Assembly: GCA_021234155.1 (NCBI GenBank)
Contig: JAJEKV010000045.1
Coordinates: 2,559,434 to 2,623,433 of the forward strand
Direction: 5' to 3'
Origin: Isoetes taiwanensis
Lineage: Eukaryota; Streptophyta; Lycopodiopsida; Isoetales; Isoetaceae
Length of the DNA: 64,000 nt
The notes under the pieces are model-generated. The model was not told the DNA's origin, searched no databases, and saw only the letters and a program-made list of their open reading frames with translations. Below are positions 7,881 to 18,739 of this stretch, piece by piece. Every line of letters begins with the position of its first letter. The first letter of the stretch is position 1. Both the position numbers and the translations under genes were made by a program.

Positions 7881-9401
7881 ATGGCCACTTCTTCATTCAA
7901 GCGATGGTGCAGGGCCCACGGCTCATGTGGTGGTTGACATCGAATCCGTCTTCAGTGTCTTCGAGAAGGGAACTCGACATTGAAGCTACCATCAACGCCA
8001 CTCCCTTCTACTAGAGCATTATGTATGCGAGTTCCACGCCAAGATAGGACCATCTTTGGTAGAACTCCCACCTTGTGTAGGATATTTTGCACCTAACACT
8101 GCCCTCAAGTCAGCCCTGCAAGATATCCCAAATGTAGATAAGTATTTAGAGAATGAAGCAGTCCGCCTTCCCAACTACATGTCCATTTTTGTCCAATAGG
8201 AGGAGGTACTTCTCCTATACAAAGCTTGTAAGCCATCTTTCTATCTCTTCGGGTCAAACCCGGATAGGGGAACCCTGATTCAGCCTTTAGAAGTTGAACC
8301 CATAGCCATGGCCGCAGCGGAGGAGGAACGGATGCGACTCGAGTACGAGCAAGAAGATGAAGAAGAAGAGGAGGAATACGAGTCGGACCCTGAAGACCTG
8401 GACCTGGAGCAAGAGGGGCAGCAGGCAAGAACAGCAGATCCAAAGCTTCGAAGAGGGACTAAGAGCAACAAGAAGAGCCCCACCACTTTCGGGCGAGGGG
8501 CATTACAAGCTTGACACGGTATTCATAGCGGTGAGGCATACCTAACCCTCCATGACATTAAGAATCTTCCACAATGCCGGAGAGGCCTTAGGGTGGATGA
8601 GATTTTGCACCTTCTACGGCAAGAAAGGAGATCTCGGCGACTTCATCGTCGAGAAGCTCGGGACTTCCCTATCAGCATAAGAGAAGCCAGGACCTTCACC
8701 GGCGAGACATCATCAGATATAGAAGCTTACGCAGGCATCAGGCAGATGATGACCGAAAGGGAATTGCCCTCGGAGGAGGAGTTCATGGCGATTCAAGAAC
8801 AAATGGGCATCAAGGGCAAGTCCACATCAAGATTGTTACCGAGCTTCGCCAACACCAATCCTGAAGCAACATGGAGGCAGTATCAATCTAAGGAGGCTGG
8901 TGCACCAAGACTTTAGAGAGCTAGAGGAAGTACAAGTGGATGACTTCGCGGGAAGGCACAGGGCAACTTCCTCGTCTGCCGAAGAAGCAGGGCATGATAA
9001 AGCACTTTCGGATACTACCCCGTTCTTTGCTAGGAGGCGGAAGAATAGCGGTTATTCACCGCCAATTTAGCCCACGAGGCGAAGAAGGGGTCTTTATGCT
9101 TATCGCCCTCTCAGGATTTGGACACCATGCTCGATTAGCATCAAACATCGATCATGTTGTCCTGATCAAGAGAGCGATTGCATTGACCATCTTCGACTTT
9201 GCAATCCCTTATAGGCGGCAGGGCAGATTGGCAGTGACAGCTGCGTATACATCAGATAGGAGAATTGAAGACATGGAGGCAGCACTCCAAGGAGGAACGA
9301 CAACAAATATCCTTAGGAATTTAACAGGGTCATTAGGTACGGCCCAAGTGAAGAAATTTTTGGAAGACCACCCTGACTACCTCAAGAAATTTCAAGAGTA
9401 G
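7881..9401 (+). pseudogene. ORF-X: unidentified second cargo protein, frame broken
   Basis: Coding character runs almost continuously but switches frame several times. From the ATG at 7881 the pieces include VVDIESVFSVFEKGTR, LVELPPCVGYFAPNTALKSA, LLLYKACKPSFYLFGS, an acidic tract (8350-8420, EEEEEEYESDPEDLDLEQ), a segment with FTGETSSDIEAYAGIR and EEEFMAIQEQMGIKGK (8690-8830), and a C-terminal part (9150-9401) with LIKRAIALTIFDFAIPYRRQ and FLEDHPDYLKKF. If rejoined it would be about 500 residues, mostly helical with no membrane segment. I do not recognise it as gag, envelope or any histone. It sits between the H3-like gene and gag and has its own TATA box. Confidence 0.5.
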
Positions 9402-9583
9402 AAGTTTATTAATTTGCATGTAAAAGTTTTAGTATATATATATGAATATAATATATACCTCTTTTTGTATATAATTGTTCCCTCAAATTGTATAAACAAG
9501 TAAAGCAACGTAACACACAAAACAAGAGCTAATGATCAGAATGTACTCTAATGTGCATGCAGCTAGAGTACCTAGAAACCTTG
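9402..9583 (+). other. AT-rich spacer between cargo and gag
   Basis: TATATA-rich sequence (9430-9480) separates ORF-X from gag. It could hold a polyadenylation signal for ORF-X or a promoter for gag-pol. No coding character is seen. Confidence 0.4.
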
Positions 9584-10830
9584 ATGAACACAGGCAGCGA
9601 GAACAAGAGCATACCCCACCAAGGCGCTTTCAGCCGAGGAATCTGGGAATCTTGCAAAGCTGCCGAGGAAGAAGAGCTATCCCAGATCAGATCGGACATC
9701 CACGACATAAGGGCATTGTTAGCGGGGTAGCGCAATAGGAGGAGGACTGAATGTACCCTTCTTGGAAACACCACCTGGCGGACAAAGGCAACAAAGGAAG
9801 AGAAGGGAAGGAGAAGATCTCCTAGTTCGGGATCCTCGAGCTCCCGGCTCAGTCTGATTCGGCATCCGGAGGGAGCGGGAAGAAGAGAGACAGGGATGGC
9901 GGAGATCCAAACCGTGGCGAGGGATGGATCACGTGAGGCCGATTACGTGAAGAAAGTTGACTCCGCCCTTAGTAATGTGTGGAAAGCCGAAAGTTAGAGC
10001 GGTTTCGGGGAAAAACAGATCCGGAATGGAAGCAGAGGCGGGCTGGGGACGAGATGAGCGAATAGTATGGCAACGCTTTTATGGCATGAAAGATAAAGAC
10101 AAAGGCGAGAGTAGCGCTTGGCAAATCTCAAAGGGCAAGCAAGAATTTGGTGGAAGGGGTATGCCAAAGCACATGGGCCGAAATTTTGGCGAGGACAGTT
10201 GCAAATTCAGGAAGTTCGCCAAGGCATTCAAACATCATTACGTGCCAAGAGAACATAGGTGCAAATGATGATGCAAAGTTCTATAGGGTCGCAACAAAGG
10301 CAACAAATCAGTCGAAATAAATACGCGGAGGAATTCATGAGACTAAGGCTTTATGTGCCAAAGTTGAGCGAAAAGCATGCGGTGGAAGGCTATATTGAAG
10401 GCTTGAGCGAGGAAATCCGCAAGCTCGTAAGGGCAATAAACCCCAAGTCCGTGGTCGAGGCGAAGCAAAGGCCATAAGTTTGCAAGGAGCGGGACCACAA
10501 GAGCGGGCACCAAGGCAAAGCAATATTTCGAGGATAAGGGGAAGGGGCACAGAGGCTATAGCCCAAGGGCGGCAAGCCCAGAGCTAGCAAGATGCAAGAG
10601 ACAACTCAAATTATGGGAAGCAAGGCAACACAAGTGGTGGCAAGCGGGGAAAGGAAACGGTAAGCTTCAAGGAGCAAGGAGCCAGGTCTAACTATTCCCA
10701 AGCGGTGAGGCAATTTCTAAATCCATTCCCAAGGAGAAGAAGGAGTGTATAGAAAAGCAGCTATGTTTGGATGCTTCAGCCCGGGGCATAGGACCAACAA
10801 TTGCCCCCGATAATGAATGCGGCATTGGCG
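9584..10830 (+). pseudogene. gag: Retrotransposon gag, frame broken
   Basis: A plausible start is the ATG at 9584, opening a 48-codon segment with a short acidic helix (KAAEEEELSQIRSDI) before a stop. The core retrotransposon-gag motif follows in shifted frames: FRKFAKAFKHHYVP (10206-10250), then YAEEFMRLRLYVPKL, then EGYIEGLSEEIRKLVRAINP (10320-10445). This is the usual order of the plant Ty3/gypsy capsid region. A zinc-knuckle remnant, GCFSPGHRTNNCP, lies at about 10770-10815 with its first cysteine just upstream in another frame. At least four frameshifts make it non-functional here. Confidence 0.8.
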
Positions 10831-10974
10831 TAATGGGATGGGAGACACCATCGGACGCAGACGATGATGAAGCTACCGGATTACATCCATGGTGAGTGCC
10901 ACATTCTTGCAGCTATTGATACAGGAAATGCAGAAAGTCAGTATAAGGTGATCTCAAACGGCCGGAAAAGCCAA

Positions 10975-11310
10975 AGAAAAATCCTTTATAGTATTGATAG
11001 ACTCAGGGAGCAGTCATAATTTTGCATCCCCTAGGATGGTAAACATGTTGAAGTTAAAGCCGTTAAAGTCCAAGCCCGGGCCGGTCGTCTTAGCCAATGG
11101 AGCGATTAGGCATCTGGCCGAGGGGAAGAGAATAAACTTCAATGTAGACTTGCGGTGTTAATGTTGCTTTGGGAGCGGAAGTCATGAATATAGGCAAGTA
11201 TGATCCGATTATTGGAATGGAATATCTTGGACCAAGCAGAGCAATCATCGATTGTGGGAAGCGTAAAGGTGACCTTACGAGAGGGCAAAGTCATCGAGAT
11301 CACGGTAAAA
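10975..11310 (+). pseudogene. Retroviral-type aspartic protease region
   Basis: FIVLIDSGSSHNFAS is at 10984-11028. DSG is the catalytic aspartate motif and the following hydrophobic strands fit the gypsy protease fold. The region continues with VVLANGAIRHLAEGKR, and after a stop with ILDQAEQSSIV. It lies between gag and RT, as expected, and is interrupted by a stop near 11159. Confidence 0.75.
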
Positions 11311-11514
11311 AAGTAACCCCAATCATGCAATGCATGAGTAGTGAAAAATTGCTTAAGTGCATAAGAAAGCAGCAGGTGGCCTATCTCCTTAAGCTTGAGC
11401 TCCAAGATCAGGAGCCCGAGAGAAATAAAGAGATCAAAGAATCTAGCAAGCTTCCCGGGCCAATAGCAAAGTTGATCGAGGAATTTCTAACTTGTTTCTG
11501 ATGATGAGATTAAG

Positions 11515-12230
11515 CGACTTCCGCCCTATAGAGGAGTCAAGTGTGAAATAGCACTTGAACCGGGGATGAAGCCTACAAGCAAGGCACCCTATAGGATGTC
11601 AACCGAGGAGTTGGCCGGAGTTAAAAAGCAATTGCAGGAATTGCTAGACCTAGGGTTCATAAGATCTAGTGTCTCCCTGTTGGGAGCCCCTATTCTCTTT
11701 GTGAAGAAGAAGGATGGGAGCCTTAGGATGTACATTGATTAGGTCGGTTAAATAAGCACACCATCAAAAATAAGTATGCCTTGCCTAGGTCAGATGACTT
11801 AATGGATCAGTTGCAGGGAGCAAAGATCTTCTCCAAAATAGATCTCAGATCAGGGTATCACCAGATTAGGATCAAAGAGGAAGACATCCATAAGACAGCG
11901 TTCAGGACAAGATATGGGCACTATGAGTTCACAGTTATGCCCTTTGGATTGTCTAATCGCCCGCCACATTCATGAGGTTAATGAGCGGCGTCTTCGCGAA
12001 TTTTTAGATTCCTTCATCATAGTCTTCTTCGACGATATCTTGGTGTACAGCAAGTCTGTGGAGGAGCACGCCCAACATTTGAGGAAGGTGCTTGAAAAGT
12101 TAAGAAGGCATCAACTCTTTGCGAAGTTATCGAAGTGCCACTTCGCAACGGAAAGAGTGGAGTACTTGGGGCACGTGATCACAGCAGAAGGCATTTCCAC
12201 AGACCCGTGAAGATAGAAGCCGTGATCGGC
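11515..12230 (+). pseudogene. pol: Reverse transcriptase domain, frame broken
   Basis: The motifs are in order: [21 protein letters not shown] (11680-11742, then a stop), [15 protein letters not shown] (11831-11875), [19 protein letters not shown] (11902-11960), the catalytic FFDDILVYSKS (12025-12057), and FAKLSKCHFATERVEYLGHV (12118-12177). This is a typical gypsy RT. A frameshift lies near 11965 and a stop near 11742. The normal YxDD box has F in first position, which is common in plant gypsy elements. Confidence 0.9.
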
Positions 12231-12279
12231 TAGCCCGGCACCAAAGAATCTGCGATGAAGTCGGGGAGCTTCCTAGGGC

Positions 12280-12850
12280 TAGCAGGCTATTATAGAAGAT
12301 TTGTGAAGAATTTTTGCCAAGGTAGCGGTAGCCATTAATGTGATCTCACAAAAGGTGGGAAGATAAAAGATTGGGCAACTCATTGGCAAAACAAGGCCCG
12401 TAAAGCATTTGAGACACTAAAGGAAGCTTTTTGACGACACCCGGTATTGGTCTTGCTTGATCCGACCAAAGATAATTTCGTAAGAAGCGGATGCTAGCGG
12501 GGATAGCAACAAAGCGATCCTCATGCGGGGAGGAAAAGAGTAGTGGCCTATGACTCCAAGAAGTTGAGCGACGCCGAAAGCAAGCGGCAATACCCAACGC
12601 CACGATCAAAAGCTCACGGCTATAGTAAGGGCCTTAAGAATTTGGAGGCATTACCTATTGGGAAGAAAATTCCAGCTAGACCACAGATCACCAAAGCCTT
12701 CAATACATATTTACGCGGCCGCTCCTCAATTTGAGGCAAAGGAGATGGATGGAATTCAGGAAGAATATGACTTTGAGATAAGTTATAAACCGGGGAAGCT
12801 CAATGTGGTTGCGGACGCCCTTTCCAGGAAGCCATTGGCAACAAGAATCC
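12280..12850 (+). pseudogene. RNase H domain, heavily frameshifted
   Basis: Recognisable pieces in changing frames are the post-RT GYYRRFVKNF-type phrase (12283-12312), an EADASG-like phrase at about 12486, VAYDSKKLSDAE (12542-12577), and at the end [20 protein letters not shown] (12771-12830). These are the standard landmarks of the gypsy RNase H and connection region. Confidence 0.75.
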
Positions 12851-12869
12851 ATTGTAGCGCCATATCAAC

Positions 12870-13960
12870 ACTCGTAGGCGAGTTTGGTAAGGGAAAGATT
12901 GAGAAAACATTGCCCGACGGACCCGACTTCAAAGGAAGTTTGGGCGAGCCTTTCCAAAGAAGGGGCCGGACAAGGAAAGGGAGATGTTCGAGGCACTACA
13001 AGAAGGAAGGAAACTTGCTATATTATAAAAATAAATTGTGTGTACCAAAATCTTCTCAAGTTAGAAAGCTTATCTTGAATGATACACACAATAGTCCCAC
13101 TTGAGGGCATGCGGGGGTTCATGAAGACGTACTTCAAGATTAGAAGCGATTATTATTGGCCCGGCATGAAGAAGAAATAGCAAGATATATTAGAGTGCCG
13201 GATATGCCCAGACAAAGGCGGAACAGCTCGATTCAGGTGCCTTGGAACCATTACTGTACCAAGCGCTAAGTGGGAGGTAATAAGTATGGATTTTTATTAC
13301 AGGACTCCCAAAAACGGCAAGGGGCAAAAGATGCCTTGATGGTGGTAGTAGATAAGTTGTCAAAGATGGCACACTTTGTAGGTGCAAGACAACGATCTGA
13401 CATTAGACACGGCCAACCTATTTGTTAAGGAGATTTTTAGGCTCCATGGCATGCCGAGGGAGAATCTGGGATAGAGACTCCAAGTTTATGAGTGCCTTTT
13501 GGCGGGACCTATTCACCACCATCGGACAAAGCTTTTCGATGAGCGCGGCATATCATCCCCAAGCGGATGGTCGGGGCGGAGAGGACAAAGCAGGGATCAT
13601 CGAAGATGTTAAGAAGCTATGTATGGAACAAGCAATCCAAGTGGGATGATTTCATCCACCTAGTAGAGTTTGCATACAACACCAAAGCGGGAGTCATCGC
13701 AGATGAGTCCTTTTATGATTAACTACGGGTATCGGTGTCTTACCGGATACTTGGCACAACCACGTGTCCAAGGTGGAAGTCTCCAACAAATGCTTTGGAA
13801 ATGCAAGACTTGGTGGAAGAAGTGAGAGGATACCTCCTTGCAGACAAAGAAGCTGTGCGAGAAAAGCATCAGTAAACAACAAGCATAGGACGAGTAAGAG
13901 AATTTGAAGTGGGAGACAAAGTATGGTTGAAGATCAAAGTCAAGCGGGCCAAGCTCGCAT
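12870..13960 (+). pseudogene. Integrase, frame broken
   Basis: The N-terminal HHCC region is represented by a degraded HNSPT then GHAGV segment near 13085-13120. The catalytic core includes MVVVDKLSKMAHFVG (13339-13383, first Asp), DRDSKFMSAFWRDLF (13475-13515, second Asp), YHPQADG (13550-13570, just before the catalytic Glu region), and WDDFIHLVEFAYNTKAG. The GPY-like VGDKVWLKIK follows near 13910. Several frameshifts and stops interrupt it. Confidence 0.85.
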
Positions 13961-14094
13961 CGGCAATTGCAAGCTTGCTCCAAGATGGCTGGACCTTTCA
14001 AGATAGAGAGAGAGTAGGTACCCAATCCTACAAGTTGGACTGCAAAGACATCTCAAAATCCATAAAGTATTCCACGTAGAAGTGCGCTAAAGAG

Positions 14095-14392
14095 GCACAC
14101 CCTAATCAGGAAGTATTGGAAACAAATGAGTTTTTAGAAATGGCGGACGAGCATATTGAAATCGTCGGGAAGTCCTTCTTAATAGATCTTATAAGAAGAC
14201 AAGGTCAAAATTTCTCCAATATCTTGTGAAGTGGAAGCACTTACCGTGGTGGAAGGCGCTTCGTGGGTGCTGGAATCAGATCTTAAGAAGCGATTACCCG
14301 AGTTTATGGAGCAATGCAAGGGTCGGCTCGTCACCGAAGTAGTCGACATCGGCAACCAAGAAATCGGCTCGGGCATGTCGATTTGGGTTTAG
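14095..14392 (+). pseudogene. Chromodomain-like integrase C-terminus
   Basis: After the integrase, ADEHIEIVGKSFLID (14140-14190) and, in a shifted frame, EGASWVLESDLKKRLPEFMEQCKG (14255-14325, positions approximate) resemble the strands and terminal helix of chromovirus chromodomains. A WW-containing segment near 14250 sits where the aromatic cage would be. Chromovirus chromodomains are known to bind methylated histone H3 or heterochromatin. The frame is broken, so the domain call is moderate. Confidence 0.6.
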
Positions 14393-15211
14393 ATTTAAGC
14401 ATGTGTAGCTAAGGTTAATCTACATGCAGCCTATGCTAGGCATGGGTTGCATCGTTGTTTACCGATGATGAGACCACTAGGGTTCTCTAGGGAGTGGTGT
14501 AATGTCAATGTAGGCATGACCGCATTTCGCTTGAGTGAGTGGAAGGTAGATTAGAAGTCTACTTGCATTTCCGCGAAGTAAGGCGACCTCGAGAGAAAGG
14601 AGGTCATTCAGGTATGCATTGATAGGAAAAGCACCTCTAGTCAATGCCTACGGGGGGAGGGCCCTTCCGCCCCATATACGGGAAGGACCCAAGTCCCACG
14701 CTAGGCAACTCACAGTGTAGGCATGGCGGCATATAGGCATGATAGGGCTCTCTCCTAAAACCATGATGGAAGAAACATAATCTTCCTATGCCGGAGATAT
14801 GCCTTGCATCCATATAATTGTATTTAATGGGTGGTTCCCTTACAACCAACCTTTATAATAATTAAAATGTACTAGCGTGGCGTACATCCTGAGGCAATTA
14901 GAAGGACTAAGCGGCGGGGAGGATGGCGCTCGAGAACTCACAACACATAATTTTGGCCATAATGTGTTGTGAGGAGGCTTTTATGGAGTTCTAGCTTAAA
15001 ACTTCTAAACTATAACCGATGTTAATTTTTGTCAATAAGAGATTATGAAGTAGAGGACGGAAGAGCCTCTCACCACAGTACAATTACAATAAACTATAAA
15101 TATTACCTGAGGTAATTAATATAACATGGATGTAAAAGTTACGTAATTACGGGGATATCACGGTACCCAAGGTGGGGGGGCAGCGTGATCTTTGAGGGGC
15201 GACATCAAGTC
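14393..15211 (+). other. 3' untranslated region of the retrotransposon
   Basis: About 800 bases between the stop of pol and the 3' LTR show no coding character. There is a short inverted repeat near 14935-14960 (CACAACACATAAT and ATGTGTTGTG). Confidence 0.6.
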
Positions 15212-15224
15212 AAGGTGGGGAGAA
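15212..15224 (+). other. Polypurine tract
   Basis: AAGGTGGGGAGAA lies immediately before the TGTGGCG start of the 3' LTR. It is the expected plus-strand primer. Confidence 0.75.
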
Positions 15225-16809
15225 TGTGGCGTTCCAAAGATAATATCGCTCCCAATACGATATTATTATTACCCGCCGTCACGCATTACATATCACGGAT
15301 GACATGTACTTGAGAGCGGGATAACGTTGCACCTAGGAGCTAAAGGTTGCACCTAGGGGGCAACTTTGGATGTTGGGTATGTAATTAAACATACACAACA
15401 AAAGGTTCCTTGTTCATCCATTTCCAAATGGCTTAAAGCCATTTGTCTATGTGGATGTCCTAACCTAGATAGGGTCTATATAAGGGCTAAACCCTAGACC
15501 CCAGCTCTCCTTTTCACTTTGCCAATTAGGGTTCTCTAGAGCTTCCTTTCCTCTTTCGCAATTAGGGTTCCCCTGGGCCAATTCGGCCAAGGTAGGACTC
15601 AAAATCGCATTGCCAGGCTCCGAAAAGTCGGAATTGCACAACAGGTTGTTGAGTAGCAGTCGTCTTCGGCAAGACCAGGAGCATGGACGCTTTCCGAGGA
15701 TCAGGAGCAAGCCAAGGAGCAGGTATCCGGTTGTTACATTTGTGCAAAAACCGTCTTTGGGTGGCAATATGCCGGATTTAGTATGTTAGATCATCTCTGG
15801 AAGCCTTGTAGATCCCTAGATCTGAGACTCTAACGAATGAACCTAACATTGGATGTTAAGTAGATAGATTGATGTGATTCTCTATTTTTGTTCTGTGATA
15901 TTGTATGTATTCCACTCTGTGATCTCCTTGTTTTGGGAAGGGGGGTAGAGACCTAAAGGCTGTGCAGTAGATGCTCCTAGCATAGCACCTTAGTTCCCAA
16001 ATAAATGCGGCCCGTGCACAGGAGCCCACCTGGCTGTGGGTGAAGGGGCAAGGCCGGTTGATAAGGAGGAACTTGTCTCATCGCTGGCCGACCCCTCGGT
16101 AGTAAAGCCTATCGGGGTCTTTGCTGGCTAGGCTTAATGGCTTGTCCTTTGCGTGTGTGGGCAAGGCATGAGCTCGCCTTACTCGTGGGGTGGTGGATAT
16201 GACCTTCCAGTGAGTTCAAGTCGAATAAGGGCAGTGGCCCTCTAGCCGCCCGCGATGAGCATGGATACCTCTGGAGGAGAGGCAACTCTCTTCCTGCCTC
16301 ATCGGGGCTGGGGAGATGCAACCCAGCAGTAGTAGCCCCCTCGGCTATTCACACGCAGGCTACGGCCAAGTCCCAACACTTTTCAGCCTACTCGCAAAGT
16401 GTGCGGGAGGGCCGGATGGAGTGGACTACCTAAGCCATGTTCTATGCCGGCCAAATCCATTGCCATGTCATGCAATGAACTCACGGAGACCTAGCCGCCA
16501 GTCATTCTCCTTGGGGTAGGATCTCCCTTTTATCTTTGTTGCTATGAAGGTATTGTTATCTACGTGATGTTACTATCTCTATGATGATTGTATTTGTATA
16601 TTGTTAGTTGTGCTCACGTTTGTTTGTTCACGCTTAGCGAGATAGGTCGACCGATGGGAGGCGGGTGAATGACACATCCACTCTTCCCCCGGGCTCGCCC
16701 CATGGGAGTAGAGTCAGTGGATGGCCCTTTGTCGAGGCGGTTGCGGGGAATGCTCCTCGCCAATCACGATGCGGGCATCATTACAAAGGGAGTAGGGGAC
16801 GTCCACGCA
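15225..16809 (+). repeat. 3' long terminal repeat
   Basis: About 1585 bases begin TGTGGCGTTCC and end near GACGTCCACGCA. It is collinear with the 5' LTR but lacks the MITE. It has a 20-base tandem addition at about 15332-15352 (repeating TTGCACCTAGG). The TATA box is at 15475-15484. Several differences from the 5' LTR replace CTCTGG or CTCTGC with CTCGG or CTCGC. Confidence 0.88.
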
Positions 16810-16811
16810 GC

Positions 16812-16816
16812 GAGAC
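16812..16816 (+). repeat. Candidate target-site duplication, right copy (GAGAC)
   Basis: It matches GAGAC at 2923-2927. The two bases separating it from the presumed LTR end reflect the decayed LTR terminus. Confidence 0.5.
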
Positions 16817-16980
16817 CGTCGAATCGCTTTTCGATGCTTGTTGGGGTCAAATCCCCCAGGCGCAATGTAAGGTGGTTGGGGGCAGGGCCCAACCGAGCAA
16901 TGTAGTGTGGTGTGTGGTCACATGTCCAGTTGGATGCTGCCTAGTGGCGTGACGTTAAAACTACTATCTATCTATCAGTT

Positions 16981-17412
16981 ATGGTCTTTGACATCGGTGA
17001 TTATGGCCAGAACATGAGTGTGCGCATCATTTGGACTGCAAATGATGGCAAACATGTGGGGAAGAATGCCACCTTTACTTTTACATCAGATGGTAACCTA
17101 GAGCTCAAAGATTAATGTGGAAAGCTAGCTTGGTCCAGCCATACTGCCCACAAAGGTGCGCAGTATCGTAAGATTTCAGATATGGGAAACTGCAGAATCA
17201 GTCCCTTGGAATTGTTTGTGAAAGCTCTGATATCAGTGATGCTTCCATTCATAAGGCTATGGCTAATTGGGGAGCCATTGCAGGTGGAATTGTAGGGTTT
17301 ATTTGTCATAGGTATAATAGTTTTTCTCACATTCATATATGTTTTAACGCCCACAAAGTCTGGCGTGTCCTCAGAAGGTGATGAAGCAAGTTTACATACA
17401 TTCTGAAGAGTA
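16981..17412 (+). pseudogene. G-type lectin receptor fragment, downstream half
   Basis: The sequence from 16981 encodes MVFDIGDYGQNMSVRIIWTAN, then NATFTFTSDGNLELKD, an in-frame stop, then GKLAWSSHTAHKGA and ISDMGNC. This is the second sheet of a bulb-lectin domain (VLWSAN, TFTxDGNLxL.D, G..VWSS.T, MGNC). Further on, GAIAGGIVGFI followed by a shifted IGIIVFLTFIYV could be a transmembrane helix. No kinase domain is seen. Together with 2640-2922 it suggests a lectin receptor gene interrupted by the retrotransposon. About 165 bases after the LTR (16817-16980) match neither the element nor the lectin. Confidence 0.6.
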
Positions 17413-18729
17413 ACAGAGGTTTCTTGAGGGTTGCATGCAAATTTCTTCTTAGAAAAAGTAAGCTTAAATCCATTGTTTTACCTGATTTCATTTTGTCAGT
17501 ATTTCAGTACATTTCTTACTTGCTATTAATGCAGAGCCTGTCTTAGGCAATTTGGAAACACATTTGAGCTGATCTAAAGCACACATTTGAGAAGGTGATG
17601 CCATTCATGGTGATGTGCTGGAATAGTCTCCAGATATAGGGTGCTGTAAGTTTATGATATTGGTTTTCCTTAAAAATGATTCTTTTCTTATGTTTTCTTC
17701 TGCTTGCTGCAGTAAGGAAGGATAAGGTTGGTTCCTATATAAAAACTATGCTTATCAGCTACGAAACATTGATGACAGAGCTGCTATTAATGTCTTATGA
17801 CAGTGCGAAGCATAAGCCATGGCCTTTGATTCATGGCGGATTTGCACCACTGGCGCAGATCAATTCCTAGCACTGCTGTAAAACGTGGTTGCCTCTGCGA
17901 CCTTTTCGCTCGGATTAAGGATCATGAAAATATGGCAAAATATTAGGGCGCAATTTGCAGCAGCAAATAGGAAGCTGCCGCTCTGAACTGCAAGTCTGCT
18001 TCATGCGGTTCTTCATATTTGGATGTTTTAGGTTTTTTACTCCTAAGTCGTATTTAATTAAAGTGTGACTCATTCCATTCCCACTTTTTTTTGGAACCCT
18101 ATTATTTTACACAAAAAGGAGCACCCAGACCCGAAAACTGTCCATAATTCGAATTTTTGTCTGTTAGTGTGCATCCAAGCTTTCTTCCAGTTTTCTCGTA
18201 TAGCGAGTCGAGAACAAGAACAATGCAACTCAAACATAGGAATTTCATTACAGATTGAAACCAAAGTTCTAGTTGAAAAAGATTCTTAGTTGAACATTTT
18301 GGCTCTATTTTCTTAGGTGGGTAGACAAGAGATCACAAATTCCAACAAAAATTAAGCAAATTGTTTACTTAATCACCAAAAAATACTAGTTTTGAGATAC
18401 CTTATATTTATAAATAGGCTCATTACAATATATATTACAGTGGGTGAAGAGACCATAGTGGTCATACCCTCTTCACACATGAACCTCTTAGTGCAAAGGG
18501 CGCGTGGAGCTCTCTCCAAGTCACGGAGCAACTTACAGACGATAGAAATTTGTATGAGAAGTTCCTTCATGGGTCACGTGCTTGTATGTCCAACTGATGT
18601 CACCACCCTCTTCTCGGCACCTTTCTTCAATGCTATCTGGTCGAGATAAGGATTGCAAAAGACAAAATCAAGTTAGTCAAGTGATGCTACAGGCAAAACA
18701 AATAAAATAAACACAGTTCTTAGGGTCAT
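17413..18729. other. Gene-poor stretch
   Basis: This is AT-rich sequence without recognisable motifs. A possible terminal exon at 17711-17870 (after a TTGCTGCAG acceptor) would encode KDKVGSYIKTMLISYE and end in LAQINS. It may belong to the lectin gene but matches nothing I know. The rest looks non-coding. Confidence 0.35.
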
Positions 18730-18739
18730 TTTTGGAAAA

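Larger units (their letters stand above)
2928..16809 (+). mobile_element. Ty3/gypsy chromodomain LTR retrotransposon carrying a histone H3-like gene
   Basis: This is a 13.9 kb element with two long LTRs (2928-5070 and about 15225-16809), a TGGTATCAGAGC primer-binding site, gag, DSGSS protease, RT with FFDD, RNase H, integrase with a chromodomain-like tail, and a polypurine tract. The order PR-RT-RH-INT is Ty3/gypsy. Unlike ordinary chromoviruses, about 4.5 kb lies between the primer site and gag. That stretch holds five related hairpins, a histone H3-like ORF with its own TATA box and a second unidentified cargo ORF with its own TATA box. The body has many frameshifts and some stops, so this copy looks non-autonomous, although the LTRs are still very similar. 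It separates two halves of a G-type lectin gene fragment. Confidence 0.9.

Noticed and set aside
8940-9401. Possible histone H4 or H2A partner for the H3-like ORF (phrases HARLAS and YRRQGR)
   Set aside because: The phrases resemble short H4 words, but spacing and all helix residues disagree. No second histone fold is visible in ORF-X.
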